Assembly (NCBI GenBank): GCA_043802745.1
Contig: JAZDKU010000035.1
Coordinates: 1-6,443, forward strand
Origin: STD1-80 sp043802745
GTDB taxonomy: Bacteria; Patescibacteriota; Minisyncoccia; Minisyncoccales; CG1-02-41-26
Reading direction: 5' to 3'
DNA length: 6,443 bases
Shown here: one piece after another, positions 1-4,639 of the stretch
How the letters are laid out: each line of letters begins with the position of its first letter
How positions within the stretch are numbered: the first letter of the stretch is position 1
Program-made: the position numbers and the translations under genes
The notes under the pieces: model-generated
Told to the model about the DNA's origin: nothing
What the model saw: only the letters and a program-made list of their open reading frames with translations
The model's database searches: none

Positions 1-77
1 CTTGCCCCCAACGACAGCAAATGTCCTCCATAAATAAACTCGTCCCAAACCCTTTTTAAAATTTTATTTCCCGCCAT
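1..77 (-). CDS. N-terminal fragment of an unidentified protein (possibly UbiA-like prenyltransferase)
   Basis: An open frame begins with ATG at 77 and runs off the left edge, giving 25 codons that start MAGNKILKRVWDEF and continue IYGGHLLSLGA. The start lies 32 bases after the stop of the upstream zinc-ribbon gene, so the two may be co-transcribed. A TAAAAT hexamer at 92-97 could be a separate -10 box, but no good -35 box accompanies it. There is no clear Shine-Dalgarno sequence, only an A-rich AGAAAG. The basic amphipathic start followed by GGHLLSLGA reminds me of the first segment of small UbiA-family membrane prenyltransferases. That is an impression from memory, and 25 residues cannot establish it. 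An isoprenoid role would fit the nearby IPP isomerase gene. Confidence 0.5.
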   Translation of the reverse strand, partial: MAGNKILKRVWDEFIYGGHLLSLGA

Positions 78-109
78 ATTTTCTTTCTGTAATTTTACCA
101 CAATATTTG

Positions 110-454
110 TTATTCGCTTAATTTCCTTACTCGTTTAATAACTGCGTCTTGATATAAACGAAAAGCTTTTCGTTTTTCTTTTTCAAAAACATAAGGCGTG
201 CCAAGCACTCTGTTACATTTTTTGCATTTTAACTCAGGAACATTTTTTATATTTAAAGTTTCAAGGCCAGCCAAGTTTTCAGGGCTAAGTATTCTGTCAA
301 AATATAATCGTCGCAGATTACCCGGGCCATCTTTTTGATAAACAACAATAATACTCTCACACTTGCGACAGCAAACATTTAGTAGCCGTGAATACCCCCC
401 ACGAGCATTACTGTACTTATCCTTTTTAAATGAAAAGTTTATTTTGCTAGCCAT
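110..454 (-). CDS. Small two-CxxC zinc-ribbon protein, copy A (114 aa)
   Basis: Function is unknown. The protein has two CxxC pairs, C29-R-K-C32 and C77-K-K-C80, spaced as expected for a single zinc ribbon. Between them is a conserved basic block, YQKDGPG (39-45) then RLYFDRI (49-55). The N-terminus carries FKKDKYSNARGG (9-20). No transmembrane segment or signal peptide is seen. It is a paralog of the 122-residue protein at 2803-3171, sharing the N-terminal FKKD.Y.N.RGG block, the YQKDGPG block, LKC.KC and a C-terminal AFRL. Zinc binding and possible nucleic-acid or protein contact are inferred from the cysteines and the basic character. The gene follows its own predicted promoter and the terminator of the neighbouring unit. 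It has no Shine-Dalgarno sequence, unlike its paralog. The start ATG is the first one after the predicted transcription start. Confidence 0.85.
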   Translation of the reverse strand: MASKINFSFKKDKYSNARGGYSRLLNVCCRKCESIIVVYQKDGPGNLRRLYFDRILSPENLAGLETLNIKNVPELKCKKCNRVLGTPYVFEKEKRKAFRLYQDAVIKRVRKLSE

Positions 455-477
455 AGATTAAAAATTATTTTATTTTA

Positions 478-506
478 ATTATACTCTTTTTAGAATTTTC
501 TTTAAA
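478..506 (-). promoter_or_regulatory. Predicted sigma70-type promoter for zinc-ribbon copy A
   Basis: On the minus strand a perfect TATAAT -10 box lies at 483-478. A TTTAAA -35 box (4 of 6 matches to TTGACA) lies at 506-501, with a 17-base spacer. Transcription would start near 471, leaving a leader of about 17 bases before ATG 454 with no Shine-Dalgarno sequence. It sits just downstream of the terminator at 515-566, so it makes copy A an independent unit. Confidence 0.6.
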
Positions 507-514
507 GTTAAGAG

Positions 515-566
515 ATTAAAAAAAGAAAGCTCGCGGTTATTTAGAGGTTTCTAAAAAATCCGCGAG
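515..566 (-). terminator. Intrinsic terminator ending the four-gene nucleotide-enzyme cassette
   Basis: The outer stem pairs CTCGCGG (530-536) with CCGCGAG (560-566), seven perfect pairs. After a small internal loop, an inner stem pairs 540-545 with 550-555 (six pairs) around a four-base loop. On the minus strand the stem is followed by CTTTCTTTTTTT, a U-rich tail. The hairpin starts eight bases after the stop codon of the guanylate-kinase-like gene. The direction of the U-tract fixes the strand. Confidence 0.88.
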
Positions 567-573
567 GTTATAG

Positions 574-1128
574 TTAACTAGAGATATATTCTTTGTAGAT
601 CACAAGAGCAACAGAAGTTGCTTGATCTACTTCTGACACTATTTCAAAATCATAAAATCCCTTATACTGAGAAGCCCAATAAGCGTTGAGCTCTTCTTTT
701 GCGCTAATTAAGCGTTTTCCATCTTTGTCTCTACCATCTTTTAGTCGTTGCTGTAGTACTTCAATGGAAGGAGGCACGATATAAACCATATAAAGTTGGT
801 TTGGAAACGCTTGTCTCATAGTTCCAATCTTACTAATTGGCCAGTCAAGCACTGGAAAATTTTTCTCATTTAATGCTTGAATTATCGGTAAACGAGGGGT
901 TGCATAACGGATGCCATACAACTCGTTAATTACCAGTAACTCATTTTTTTTCCACATTTCATCCATTTGTTCGTCAGTTATAGAAATTTTATTTTTTTCT
1001 CCTTCCCGAAGCGGACGGGTCATATATGGTGAAATATAAATAAAACGATTGTCCAGCCGAACAAGCTCCTCGATAATAGCACTTTTCCCAGCACCCGACA
1101 CCCCAAGGAGAAGCAAAAATTTACTCAT
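574..1128 (-). CDS. Guanylate-kinase-like nucleotide kinase, divergent (184 aa)
   Basis: A P-loop NMP kinase of the guanylate kinase fold, close to the family's usual length of 180-210 residues. A Walker A motif, GVSGAGKS, lies at 9-16. MTRPLREGE (36-44) matches the family's TTRxPRxGE GMP-binding loop and keeps R38 and R41. YGIRYATPR (71-79) corresponds to the YG.pYGTP region, and VPPS (118-121) with LQQRLKDGRD (125-134) to the LID segment. The match weakens after the GE loop, where guanylate kinases have a YHFV-type strand, and at 95-97, where DWP replaces the usual acidic D.QG motif. GMP to GDP is therefore the likely but unproven reaction. Another purine or modified-base nucleotide is possible. 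The start overlaps the decarboxylase stop by one base (TAATG), and AAGGAGG at 1140-1134 is five bases upstream. It is the last gene before the terminator. Confidence 0.82.
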   Translation of the reverse strand: MSKFLLLLGVSGAGKSAIIEELVRLDNRFIYISPYMTRPLREGEKNKISITDEQMDEMWKKNELLVINELYGIRYATPRLPIIQALNEKNFPVLDWPISKIGTMRQAFPNQLYMVYIVPPSIEVLQQRLKDGRDKDGKRLISAKEELNAYWASQYKGFYDFEIVSEVDQATSVALVIYKEYISS

Positions 1129-1967
1129 TACAACCTCCTTGCCTTGTTTAAAGCATTTTTCAATTCAATCGTTGCTTGTTCTATCGCAACACGCCAAGGT
1201 TGTTGGCTTTGTGGCGGATAAAGAATATCACGCGATGAATTAACAAATACCCCTATATTGTCGAAATTGAGCAGGTCATGTAAATTTTCATAAGTGCCAC
1301 CCTGAGCACCAACACCCGCAAAGAGAACGGGCATGTTATCTGGGATGATTGGTCGAATTTCAGCTAAGTTGATTTCGGCGGTTGATGACAAGATAGGCAC
1401 CATATTTCCGTTGAAGTTCCACCTATTGATTACCATATCAAGTATATAACGCCAAAGAGGTTTCCCATTAGCAAGTAACACATCCTGGACAATACTCCCC
1501 GAAGGATTACTTGTTTTGACAAGCACTACAATGGTTTTGTCTGTAAGTTCAGCAAGGGGCATAATAGGATCATCGCCCATGTAAGGATTAGCGACAACGC
1601 CATCTGCCTGGAGTAAGCCAAATATGTTTTCAATATAGGCTTCCATAGTGTTTTTGGTATCGCCAATTTTACAATCCACAACAACTGGTATTCCTTGGTG
1701 CGAGGTATGGATATAATCAATTATATCCTTTAGAACATTATGTCCTCCCCCTAGCTTATCAAAGAAAGCTTTTTGAACCTTATAGACACACACATGTGGT
1801 GCTGTAATATCAACCACTGTGCGGAGGAATACAAGCACTTTATCCTCATCAGAAATTTTCTTTTCAAGAATTTCCAATGGAATTTTCTTTAGGTCGGGAT
1901 CAAGGCCACCACACAAAAGCGTATTGCACGATTTCATTCGGACAAAGATTTTTTCATTGGTTTTCAT
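1128..1967 (-). CDS. pyrF: Orotidine-5'-phosphate decarboxylase, type 2 (279 aa)
   Basis: Decarboxylates OMP to UMP, the last step of de novo pyrimidine synthesis, in the cytoplasm. The TIM-barrel signature is intact. GGLDPDLKKIP (20-30) matches the first-strand GLDPD motif. The catalytic DxKxxD tetrad element is D98, K100 and D103, followed by TKNTMEAY. KTSNPSG (151-157) and QDVLLANGKPLW (161-172) are typical of the type 2 (mycobacterial-like) subfamily. GVGAQGG (218-224) and NSSRDILY (243-250) are the phosphate-gripping loops. The length fits type 2 enzymes, which are longer than the E. coli type. It overlaps the cyclohydrolase gene by 14 bases and has AAGGAGAT at 1982-1975 before ATG 1967. 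No other pyrimidine-synthesis gene except the UMP kinase at the right edge is in the window. All expected residues are present, so OMP is the best substrate prediction, though the odd gene company leaves room for a related nucleotide. Confidence 0.92.
   Translation of the reverse strand: MKTNEKIFVRMKSCNTLLCGGLDPDLKKIPLEILEKKISDEDKVLVFLRTVVDITAPHVCVYKVQKAFFDKLGGGHNVLKDIIDYIHTSHQGIPVVVDCKIGDTKNTMEAYIENIFGLLQADGVVANPYMGDDPIMPLAELTDKTIVVLVKTSNPSGSIVQDVLLANGKPLWRYILDMVINRWNFNGNMVPILSSTAEINLAEIRPIIPDNMPVLFAGVGAQGGTYENLHDLLNFDNIGVFVNSSRDILYPPQSQQPWRVAIEQATIELKNALNKARRL
1134..1140 (-). promoter_or_regulatory. Strong Shine-Dalgarno for the guanylate-kinase-like gene
   Basis: AAGGAGG on the minus strand ends five bases before ATG 1128. 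It lies inside the last codons of the decarboxylase gene and, with the TAATG overlap, suggests translational coupling. It fixes the start of the kinase gene. Confidence 0.8.
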
Positions 1968-2781
1968 CAGGACGATCTCCTTCCTTGATAAGATCTTTAT
2001 GTCCGAGGTATTGCTGTTTTGCTTTCAAATGTGCTTCTGTATGCTCATTTGGTTCAATAACTACTGGTATATACTCCATTACAGTAAAACCATTTTCAGC
2101 AAATACCTCTGCTTTCTTGGGGTTATTGGTGGCAAGGTTTATTTTGCATGTCTCTGGAATGCCAAAGAACTTTAAGATGCAGATGACACCCGAATATGTT
2201 CGGATATCAATTACTCCACCGGGAGCCAATAGGCTTGCCGATTCCACTGTATTAACCCCAAGCACATCTTGCATCCAAAGTGTCGCTAGTTTAAATGTTA
2301 GCCCCATACCACGACCATCTTGATGTGGAATATTTATAATCATACCCTCACCAATTTCTGCGAGCGTTTTCAAAGTAAGATGTAGTTGCTCGCGACACTC
2401 GCATGTCAGATCGCCAAAAACCTGTCCTGTTTCACAACCCGAGTCAATGCGGAGAACAAGCCGGTCTTTATTTTTGAATACAGGAATGAGTTGGGCGGTA
2501 TCAAGTTCTGCTTTAACTATCACAGAGTATTTTTCCCACGGATCATCAATGGTAAAGCTATACTGCCAAAATTTCCCGTATTCGGTTTTTAGAATACCGA
2601 CGCCTCTACGCTCAACCACATAGTAACGCATGATGTTATTTTCAATAACACTAATACGCTTTGAGAGTGGTTCCATCGAACGCTTCAGTAAATTAAGAAA
2701 AGCATTAACAACTTCAGGCGACATTTTTACCCTTTCGCAAATTTCATCAATGCTCAGCGCTTCAATTTTTTCTTTCATCAT
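1954..2781 (-). CDS. ribA: GTP cyclohydrolase II-like enzyme with N-terminal extension (275 aa)
   Basis: The GTP cyclohydrolase II family opens the imidazole ring of GTP, usually as the first step of riboflavin synthesis. The zinc site is intact as C116-x10-C127-x-C129 (CETGQVFGDLTCEC). HQDGRGMG (153-160) matches the family's RQEGR.IG. The catalytic pair D192 and R194 and the NNPKK motif (219-223) are present, as is the late NEHTEAHL block. Aligning to E. coli RibA without gaps between QEGR and QD places Leu168 at the position of active-site Tyr105. That is unusual and could change the product. The family is normally about 200 residues. Here about 60 extra N-terminal residues precede the GILKTEYGKF start of the domain, and 9-34 look helical, possibly helix-turn-helix. 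ATG occurs at 2781 and 2778. AAGGAGG at 2792-2786 lies four bases from the first and seven from the second, so 2778 may be the real start. No ribD, ribE, ribH or FMN riboswitch is seen. The stop is TGA. Confidence 0.9.
   Translation of the reverse strand: MMKEKIEALSIDEICERVKMSPEVVNAFLNLLKRSMEPLSKRISVIENNIMRYYVVERRGVGILKTEYGKFWQYSFTIDDPWEKYSVIVKAELDTAQLIPVFKNKDRLVLRIDSGCETGQVFGDLTCECREQLHLTLKTLAEIGEGMIINIPHQDGRGMGLTFKLATLWMQDVLGVNTVESASLLAPGGVIDIRTYSGVICILKFFGIPETCKINLATNNPKKAEVFAENGFTVMEYIPVVIEPNEHTEAHLKAKQQYLGHKDLIKEGDRPDENQ
1975..1982 (-). promoter_or_regulatory. Shine-Dalgarno for the OMP decarboxylase gene
   Basis: AAGGAGAT on the minus strand lies seven bases before ATG 1967 and within the 3' end of the cyclohydrolase frame. 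This supports the 1967 start and the 14-base gene overlap. Confidence 0.75.
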
Positions 2782-2785
2782 ACAG

Positions 2786-2792
2786 CCTCCTT
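2786..2792 (-). promoter_or_regulatory. Strong Shine-Dalgarno for the cyclohydrolase gene
   Basis: AAGGAGG on the minus strand fills most of the 21-base gap after the zinc-ribbon stop. It is four bases from ATG 2781 and seven from ATG 2778, so the second ATG has the better spacing. Confidence 0.78.
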
Positions 2793-2802
2793 TTCATAAC
2801 TC

Positions 2803-3171
2803 TTAAACTTCGGGTGGATAAATACCCTTACTGTTTTTCTTTACGAAAGAACCGTAAATAAGACGAAATGCAAACCGCTTCTCTGGTTTGTAAATCATCG
2901 GCACGCCAATAAGTGAATCACATTTCTGGCACTTAAGATTCGGTATCTCTACCTTATTTCTAACCTTGGATTGTAAATTAGAAAAAATCTGCGGTTCAAA
3001 TATCCGGTCAAGATATAACCGAAGTAATTTTCCGGGTCCGTCCTTTTGGTATAGGACGAGGTGTTGATTGCACTTACTACAGTAAAGATCAAGAAATTGC
3101 GAGTTGCCTCCTCGAGTATTCGCATACCTGTCTTTTTTAAACTCGTGTTGAGTTGCTTTTTGATTTAACAT
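2803..3171 (-). CDS. Small two-CxxC zinc-ribbon protein, copy B (122 aa), first gene of cassette
   Basis: Function is unknown. The pairs C31-S-K-C34 and C81-Q-K-C84 form a probable zinc ribbon. Conserved blocks are FKKDRYANTRGG (11-22), YQKDGPGKL (41-49), RLYLDRIFEP (51-60) and AFRL (101-104). It is a paralog of the 114-residue protein at 110-454 and keeps the same order of blocks. It differs by a few residues at the N-terminus and in the linker between the cysteine pairs, and by a C-terminal tail ending YPPEV. There is no signal peptide or membrane segment. It is the promoter-proximal gene of a unit that continues with the cyclohydrolase 21 bases downstream. AGGGAGAT in the leader places a GGAG core eight bases before ATG 3171. 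It could be a regulator, an RNA-binding protein or an accessory subunit for the three enzymes, but none of these is shown by the sequence. Confidence 0.85.
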   Translation of the reverse strand: MLNQKATQHEFKKDRYANTRGGNSQFLDLYCSKCNQHLVLYQKDGPGKLLRLYLDRIFEPQIFSNLQSKVRNKVEIPNLKCQKCDSLIGVPMIYKPEKRFAFRLIYGSFVKKNSKGIYPPEV

Positions 3172-3194
3172 GTTCTTATCTCCCTTTTTAATTG

Positions 3195-3210
3195 CAAAGA
3201 TTAATCTTTG
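3195..3210. promoter_or_regulatory. 16-base perfect palindrome in the cassette leader (candidate operator)
   Basis: CAAAGATTAATCTTTG is a perfect 16-base palindrome. It lies between the predicted transcription start (near 3218) and the Shine-Dalgarno of the first cassette gene. As DNA it has the size and symmetry of a site for a dimeric repressor acting just downstream of the start. As RNA it would form a six-pair stem with a UUAA loop, but no U-tract follows, so it is not an intrinsic terminator. Confidence 0.5.
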
Positions 3211-3224
3211 GTTAGCTAAAATAT

Positions 3225-3253
3225 ATTCTACAACAATTTTATCTTTTTTGCAA
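3225..3253 (-). promoter_or_regulatory. Predicted promoter of the four-gene cassette
   Basis: On the minus strand, TTGCAA (-35, 4 of 6 matches) at 3253-3248 and TAGAAT (-10, 5 of 6) at 3230-3225 have an exact 17-base spacer. Transcription would start near 3218, giving a leader of about 47 bases that contains the palindrome at 3195-3210. The -35 box sits directly against the stop codon of the preceding membrane-protein gene. Confidence 0.55.
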
Positions 3254-3254
3254 A

Positions 3255-3770
3255 TTACAAACTTTCAAAAGTGCACGAAAGCTCTTTTTCTAGGTTTTTG
3301 TAATCTTGGTTTTGGTTTTGCGATTTAAGCATTTTAATATAAGAATCATAAAAATCAAAAATCCTTACTTTGCCAGAAGGCAGAAAAACAATGGCTAGTG
3401 GATAGATATGGTTAAATGATCTAAAAAATTTTAAAACTTTTGCTTCCAATAAATTATTATTCCAACCTTGCTGATGACGAGTTGACCAGTTCCAAATTAT
3501 TACCTTGCTTTGAATTTTTGGGATAAGTTCTTGCTCAAAATAGCTTTTCCATTTTTTACTACTTGAATACACAAAAAAGGCGTTCTTGCCTTTTGGAAAC
3601 CATTCTTTTTTAATCTGTTCAATTATTTGTTTTCTTTTTCTTGCCCTATAAATAATATAGCCTAGATAAATAAAAACACCGATAATAATAAACGGCGATA
3701 ACCAAATTGCCAATAATAGCAAAAGCGCAAATAGAGCAAGGGTGCTAATTGCTTTTATAACTTCTTTCAT
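3255..3770 (-). CDS. Membrane-anchored protein of unknown function (171 aa)
   Basis: I do not recognise the family. Residues 7-24 and 26-42 are strongly hydrophobic and could form a two-helix hairpin. RARKRK at 42-47 follows, so by the positive-inside rule the rest should lie in the cytoplasm. The soluble part (about 55-171) has alternating hydrophobic strands and helices. Notable segments are FFVYSSSKKW (65-74), VIIWNWSTRHQQGW (90-103) and IFDFYDSY (137-144). Several aromatic residues lie close together, but there is no nucleotide-binding loop or metal motif. The start lies six bases after the stop of the coiled-coil gene upstream, so the two are probably co-transcribed and may work together. 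There is no Shine-Dalgarno sequence. No terminator is visible after the stop, and the cassette promoter begins there. Confidence 0.8.
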   Translation of the reverse strand: MKEVIKAISTLALFALLLLLAIWLSPFIIIGVFIYLGYIIYRARKRKQIIEQIKKEWFPKGKNAFFVYSSSKKWKSYFEQELIPKIQSKVIIWNWSTRHQQGWNNNLLEAKVLKFFRSFNHIYPLAIVFLPSGKVRIFDFYDSYIKMLKSQNQNQDYKNLEKELSCTFESL

Positions 3771-3776
3771 TTTATT

Positions 3777-4043
3777 CTAACTAACCAAATTTTCTCCGAG
3801 GGTTAGTTGGCCTTTCAGCCATTTTACATCGTCTTCTAGCCTTTCAATTCGTTGCTCGTGGTTGCTATCGATTTTTCTTTCAATTTTTACTAATCTTTGG
3901 TTTACTTCGTCAAACCTTTTATCAACCATTTTGAACCCAGTTTCCATGTTCTTTTCAATACTGACAAACCTTTTATCAACGCCTACAAAACCTTTTTGTA
4001 CCATTATAGCTAAATCGTCTATTGTTGTTTCTTTTTTTGGCAT
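3777..4043 (-). CDS. Small coiled-coil protein with an 18-residue internal repeat (88 aa)
   Basis: A short, charged, mostly helical protein with no recognised enzyme motif. Residues about 8-80 show hydrophobic positions spaced for a coiled coil (LAIMVQKGF, VSIEKN, VNQRLVKIERKI, IERLEDDVKWLKGQL). GFVGVDKRF (18-26) and GFKMVDKRF (36-44) are copies 18 residues apart. Eighteen residues equals one heptad plus one hendecad, so the phase of the coil is preserved. Small proteins with DKRFD-type repeats are common in compact bacterial genomes and are usually left as hypothetical. The gene has its own predicted promoter, no Shine-Dalgarno sequence and a TAG stop six bases before the membrane-protein gene. 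A structural or partner-binding role for that membrane protein is only an inference. Confidence 0.82.
   Translation of the reverse strand: MPKKETTIDDLAIMVQKGFVGVDKRFVSIEKNMETGFKMVDKRFDEVNQRLVKIERKIDSNHEQRIERLEDDVKWLKGQLTLGENLVS
3911..3980. repeat. Pair of 16-base direct repeats inside the coiled-coil gene
   Basis: The 16-mer CAAACCTTTTATCAAC occurs at 3911-3926 and again at 3965-3980, exactly 54 bases (18 codons) apart and in frame. It encodes the shared VDKRF core and points to internal duplication of the helical repeat. Such a repeat could also change copy number by slippage. Confidence 0.85.
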
Positions 4044-4068
4044 AGTTTTTTATTATTTATTTAGTTCT

Positions 4069-4098
4069 ATTTTACCACCCCTCTACCCATTTTTGCAA
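4069..4098 (-). promoter_or_regulatory. Predicted promoter for the coiled-coil and membrane-protein genes
   Basis: On the minus strand, TTGCAA at 4098-4093 and TAAAAT (5 of 6 matches) at 4074-4069 are separated by 18 bases, in the 66-base gap after the IPP isomerase gene. The -35 region shares the 11-mer ATTTGCAAAAA with the cassette promoter. The leader of about 19 bases carries no Shine-Dalgarno sequence. Confidence 0.45.
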
Positions 4099-4109
4099 AT
4101 CCCTTAACG

Positions 4110-4628
4110 TTAATTATTCATTTTACCATAACTAAAAACTTTTTCGTAGATTAGTTTAAACCACTCGGTGTAGTTTTGCGGGTTGCCAATAACATCATTT
4201 TTTAGAGCTTCAAAATCAATCCATTTATAATCATCGGCCTCTTTTTTATTAATGGATACCTTGCTGTCGCACTGGCCAATAAAAACATGGTCAAATTCAT
4301 TTTCAGTTAAATCCCCTACTTTGGCTGTGTAAATAAAGCTAAAAATTTCTTGCAAAGAAGATTTTACACCCATTTCTTGTTTAAGCCGTTTTTCAGCTTC
4401 TTTTTTGATATCCTTTGTGATTGGGTGCGAGCAACAAGCATTGCTCCAAAGGCCAGCTGAATGGTATTTATTTTTGGCCCTTTTTTGCAAAAGCATTTCT
4501 CCTTTATCATTAAAAATAAAAATAGAAAAAGCCCGGTGCAAAACTCCTTGCTGGTGAGCTTTTAATTTTCCCGCCTTGCCTATTTCGTTATCGTTTTCAT
4601 TCACTAAAATAACCTGTTTTTTAAACAT
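4110..4628 (-). CDS. idi: Isopentenyl-diphosphate delta-isomerase, type 1 (172 aa)
   Basis: Interconverts isopentenyl and dimethylallyl diphosphate in the cytoplasm, supplying both five-carbon units for isoprenoids. It is a Nudix-fold enzyme of normal bacterial length. The catalytic cysteine is C66 in NACCSHP (63-69), aligned to E. coli NSVCGHP. Metal ligands H25, H31 and H68 are visible, as are E109 and E111 in the ENE motif, the latter also holding the catalytic glutamate. The Nudix-box remnant is KKEAEKRLKQEMG (75-87). The early VNENDNEIG and LHRAF blocks are typical. The gene starts 11 bases after the DUF362 gene, with no Shine-Dalgarno sequence, so it is probably the third gene of an operon with UMP kinase. 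No other mevalonate or MEP pathway gene is in view. The type 1 assignment is secure. Confidence 0.95.
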   Translation of the reverse strand: MFKKQVILVNENDNEIGKAGKLKAHQQGVLHRAFSIFIFNDKGEMLLQKRAKNKYHSAGLWSNACCSHPITKDIKKEAEKRLKQEMGVKSSLQEIFSFIYTAKVGDLTENEFDHVFIGQCDSKVSINKKEADDYKWIDFEALKNDVIGNPQNYTEWFKLIYEKVFSYGKMNN

Positions 4629-4639
4629 TAACTTATTAA

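Noticed and set aside
1526..1720. Minus-strand 64-codon frame inside the decarboxylase gene
   Set aside because: It is an alternate frame within pyrF, covering the catalytic DxKxxD region of the real protein, with no motif of its own.
1954..1956. Recoded TGA (glycine), as in some candidate-phyla bacteria
   Set aside because: The TGA ends the cyclohydrolase at the expected C-terminal position and none of the full-length genes contains an in-frame TGA, so the standard bacterial code fits.
1049..2592. Several plus-strand open frames of 64-148 codons opposite the cassette genes
   Set aside because: They lie fully or mostly opposite well-recognised enzymes, have no Shine-Dalgarno sequence or family motif, and their peptides look like antisense readings.
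3172..3254. FMN riboswitch or other metabolite riboswitch upstream of the cyclohydrolase unit
   Set aside because: The leader is only about 47 bases and holds just the palindrome. There is no room for, or trace of, the conserved FMN riboswitch core.
3255..4043. Toxin-antitoxin module for the small coiled-coil and membrane-protein pair
   Set aside because: The size and order are suggestive, but neither protein shows a toxin motif or an antitoxin DNA-binding motif.
4104..4113. TTAACGTTAA palindrome over the idi stop codon
   Set aside because: A ten-base AT-rich palindrome is expected by chance here, and it has no clear position relative to a promoter.
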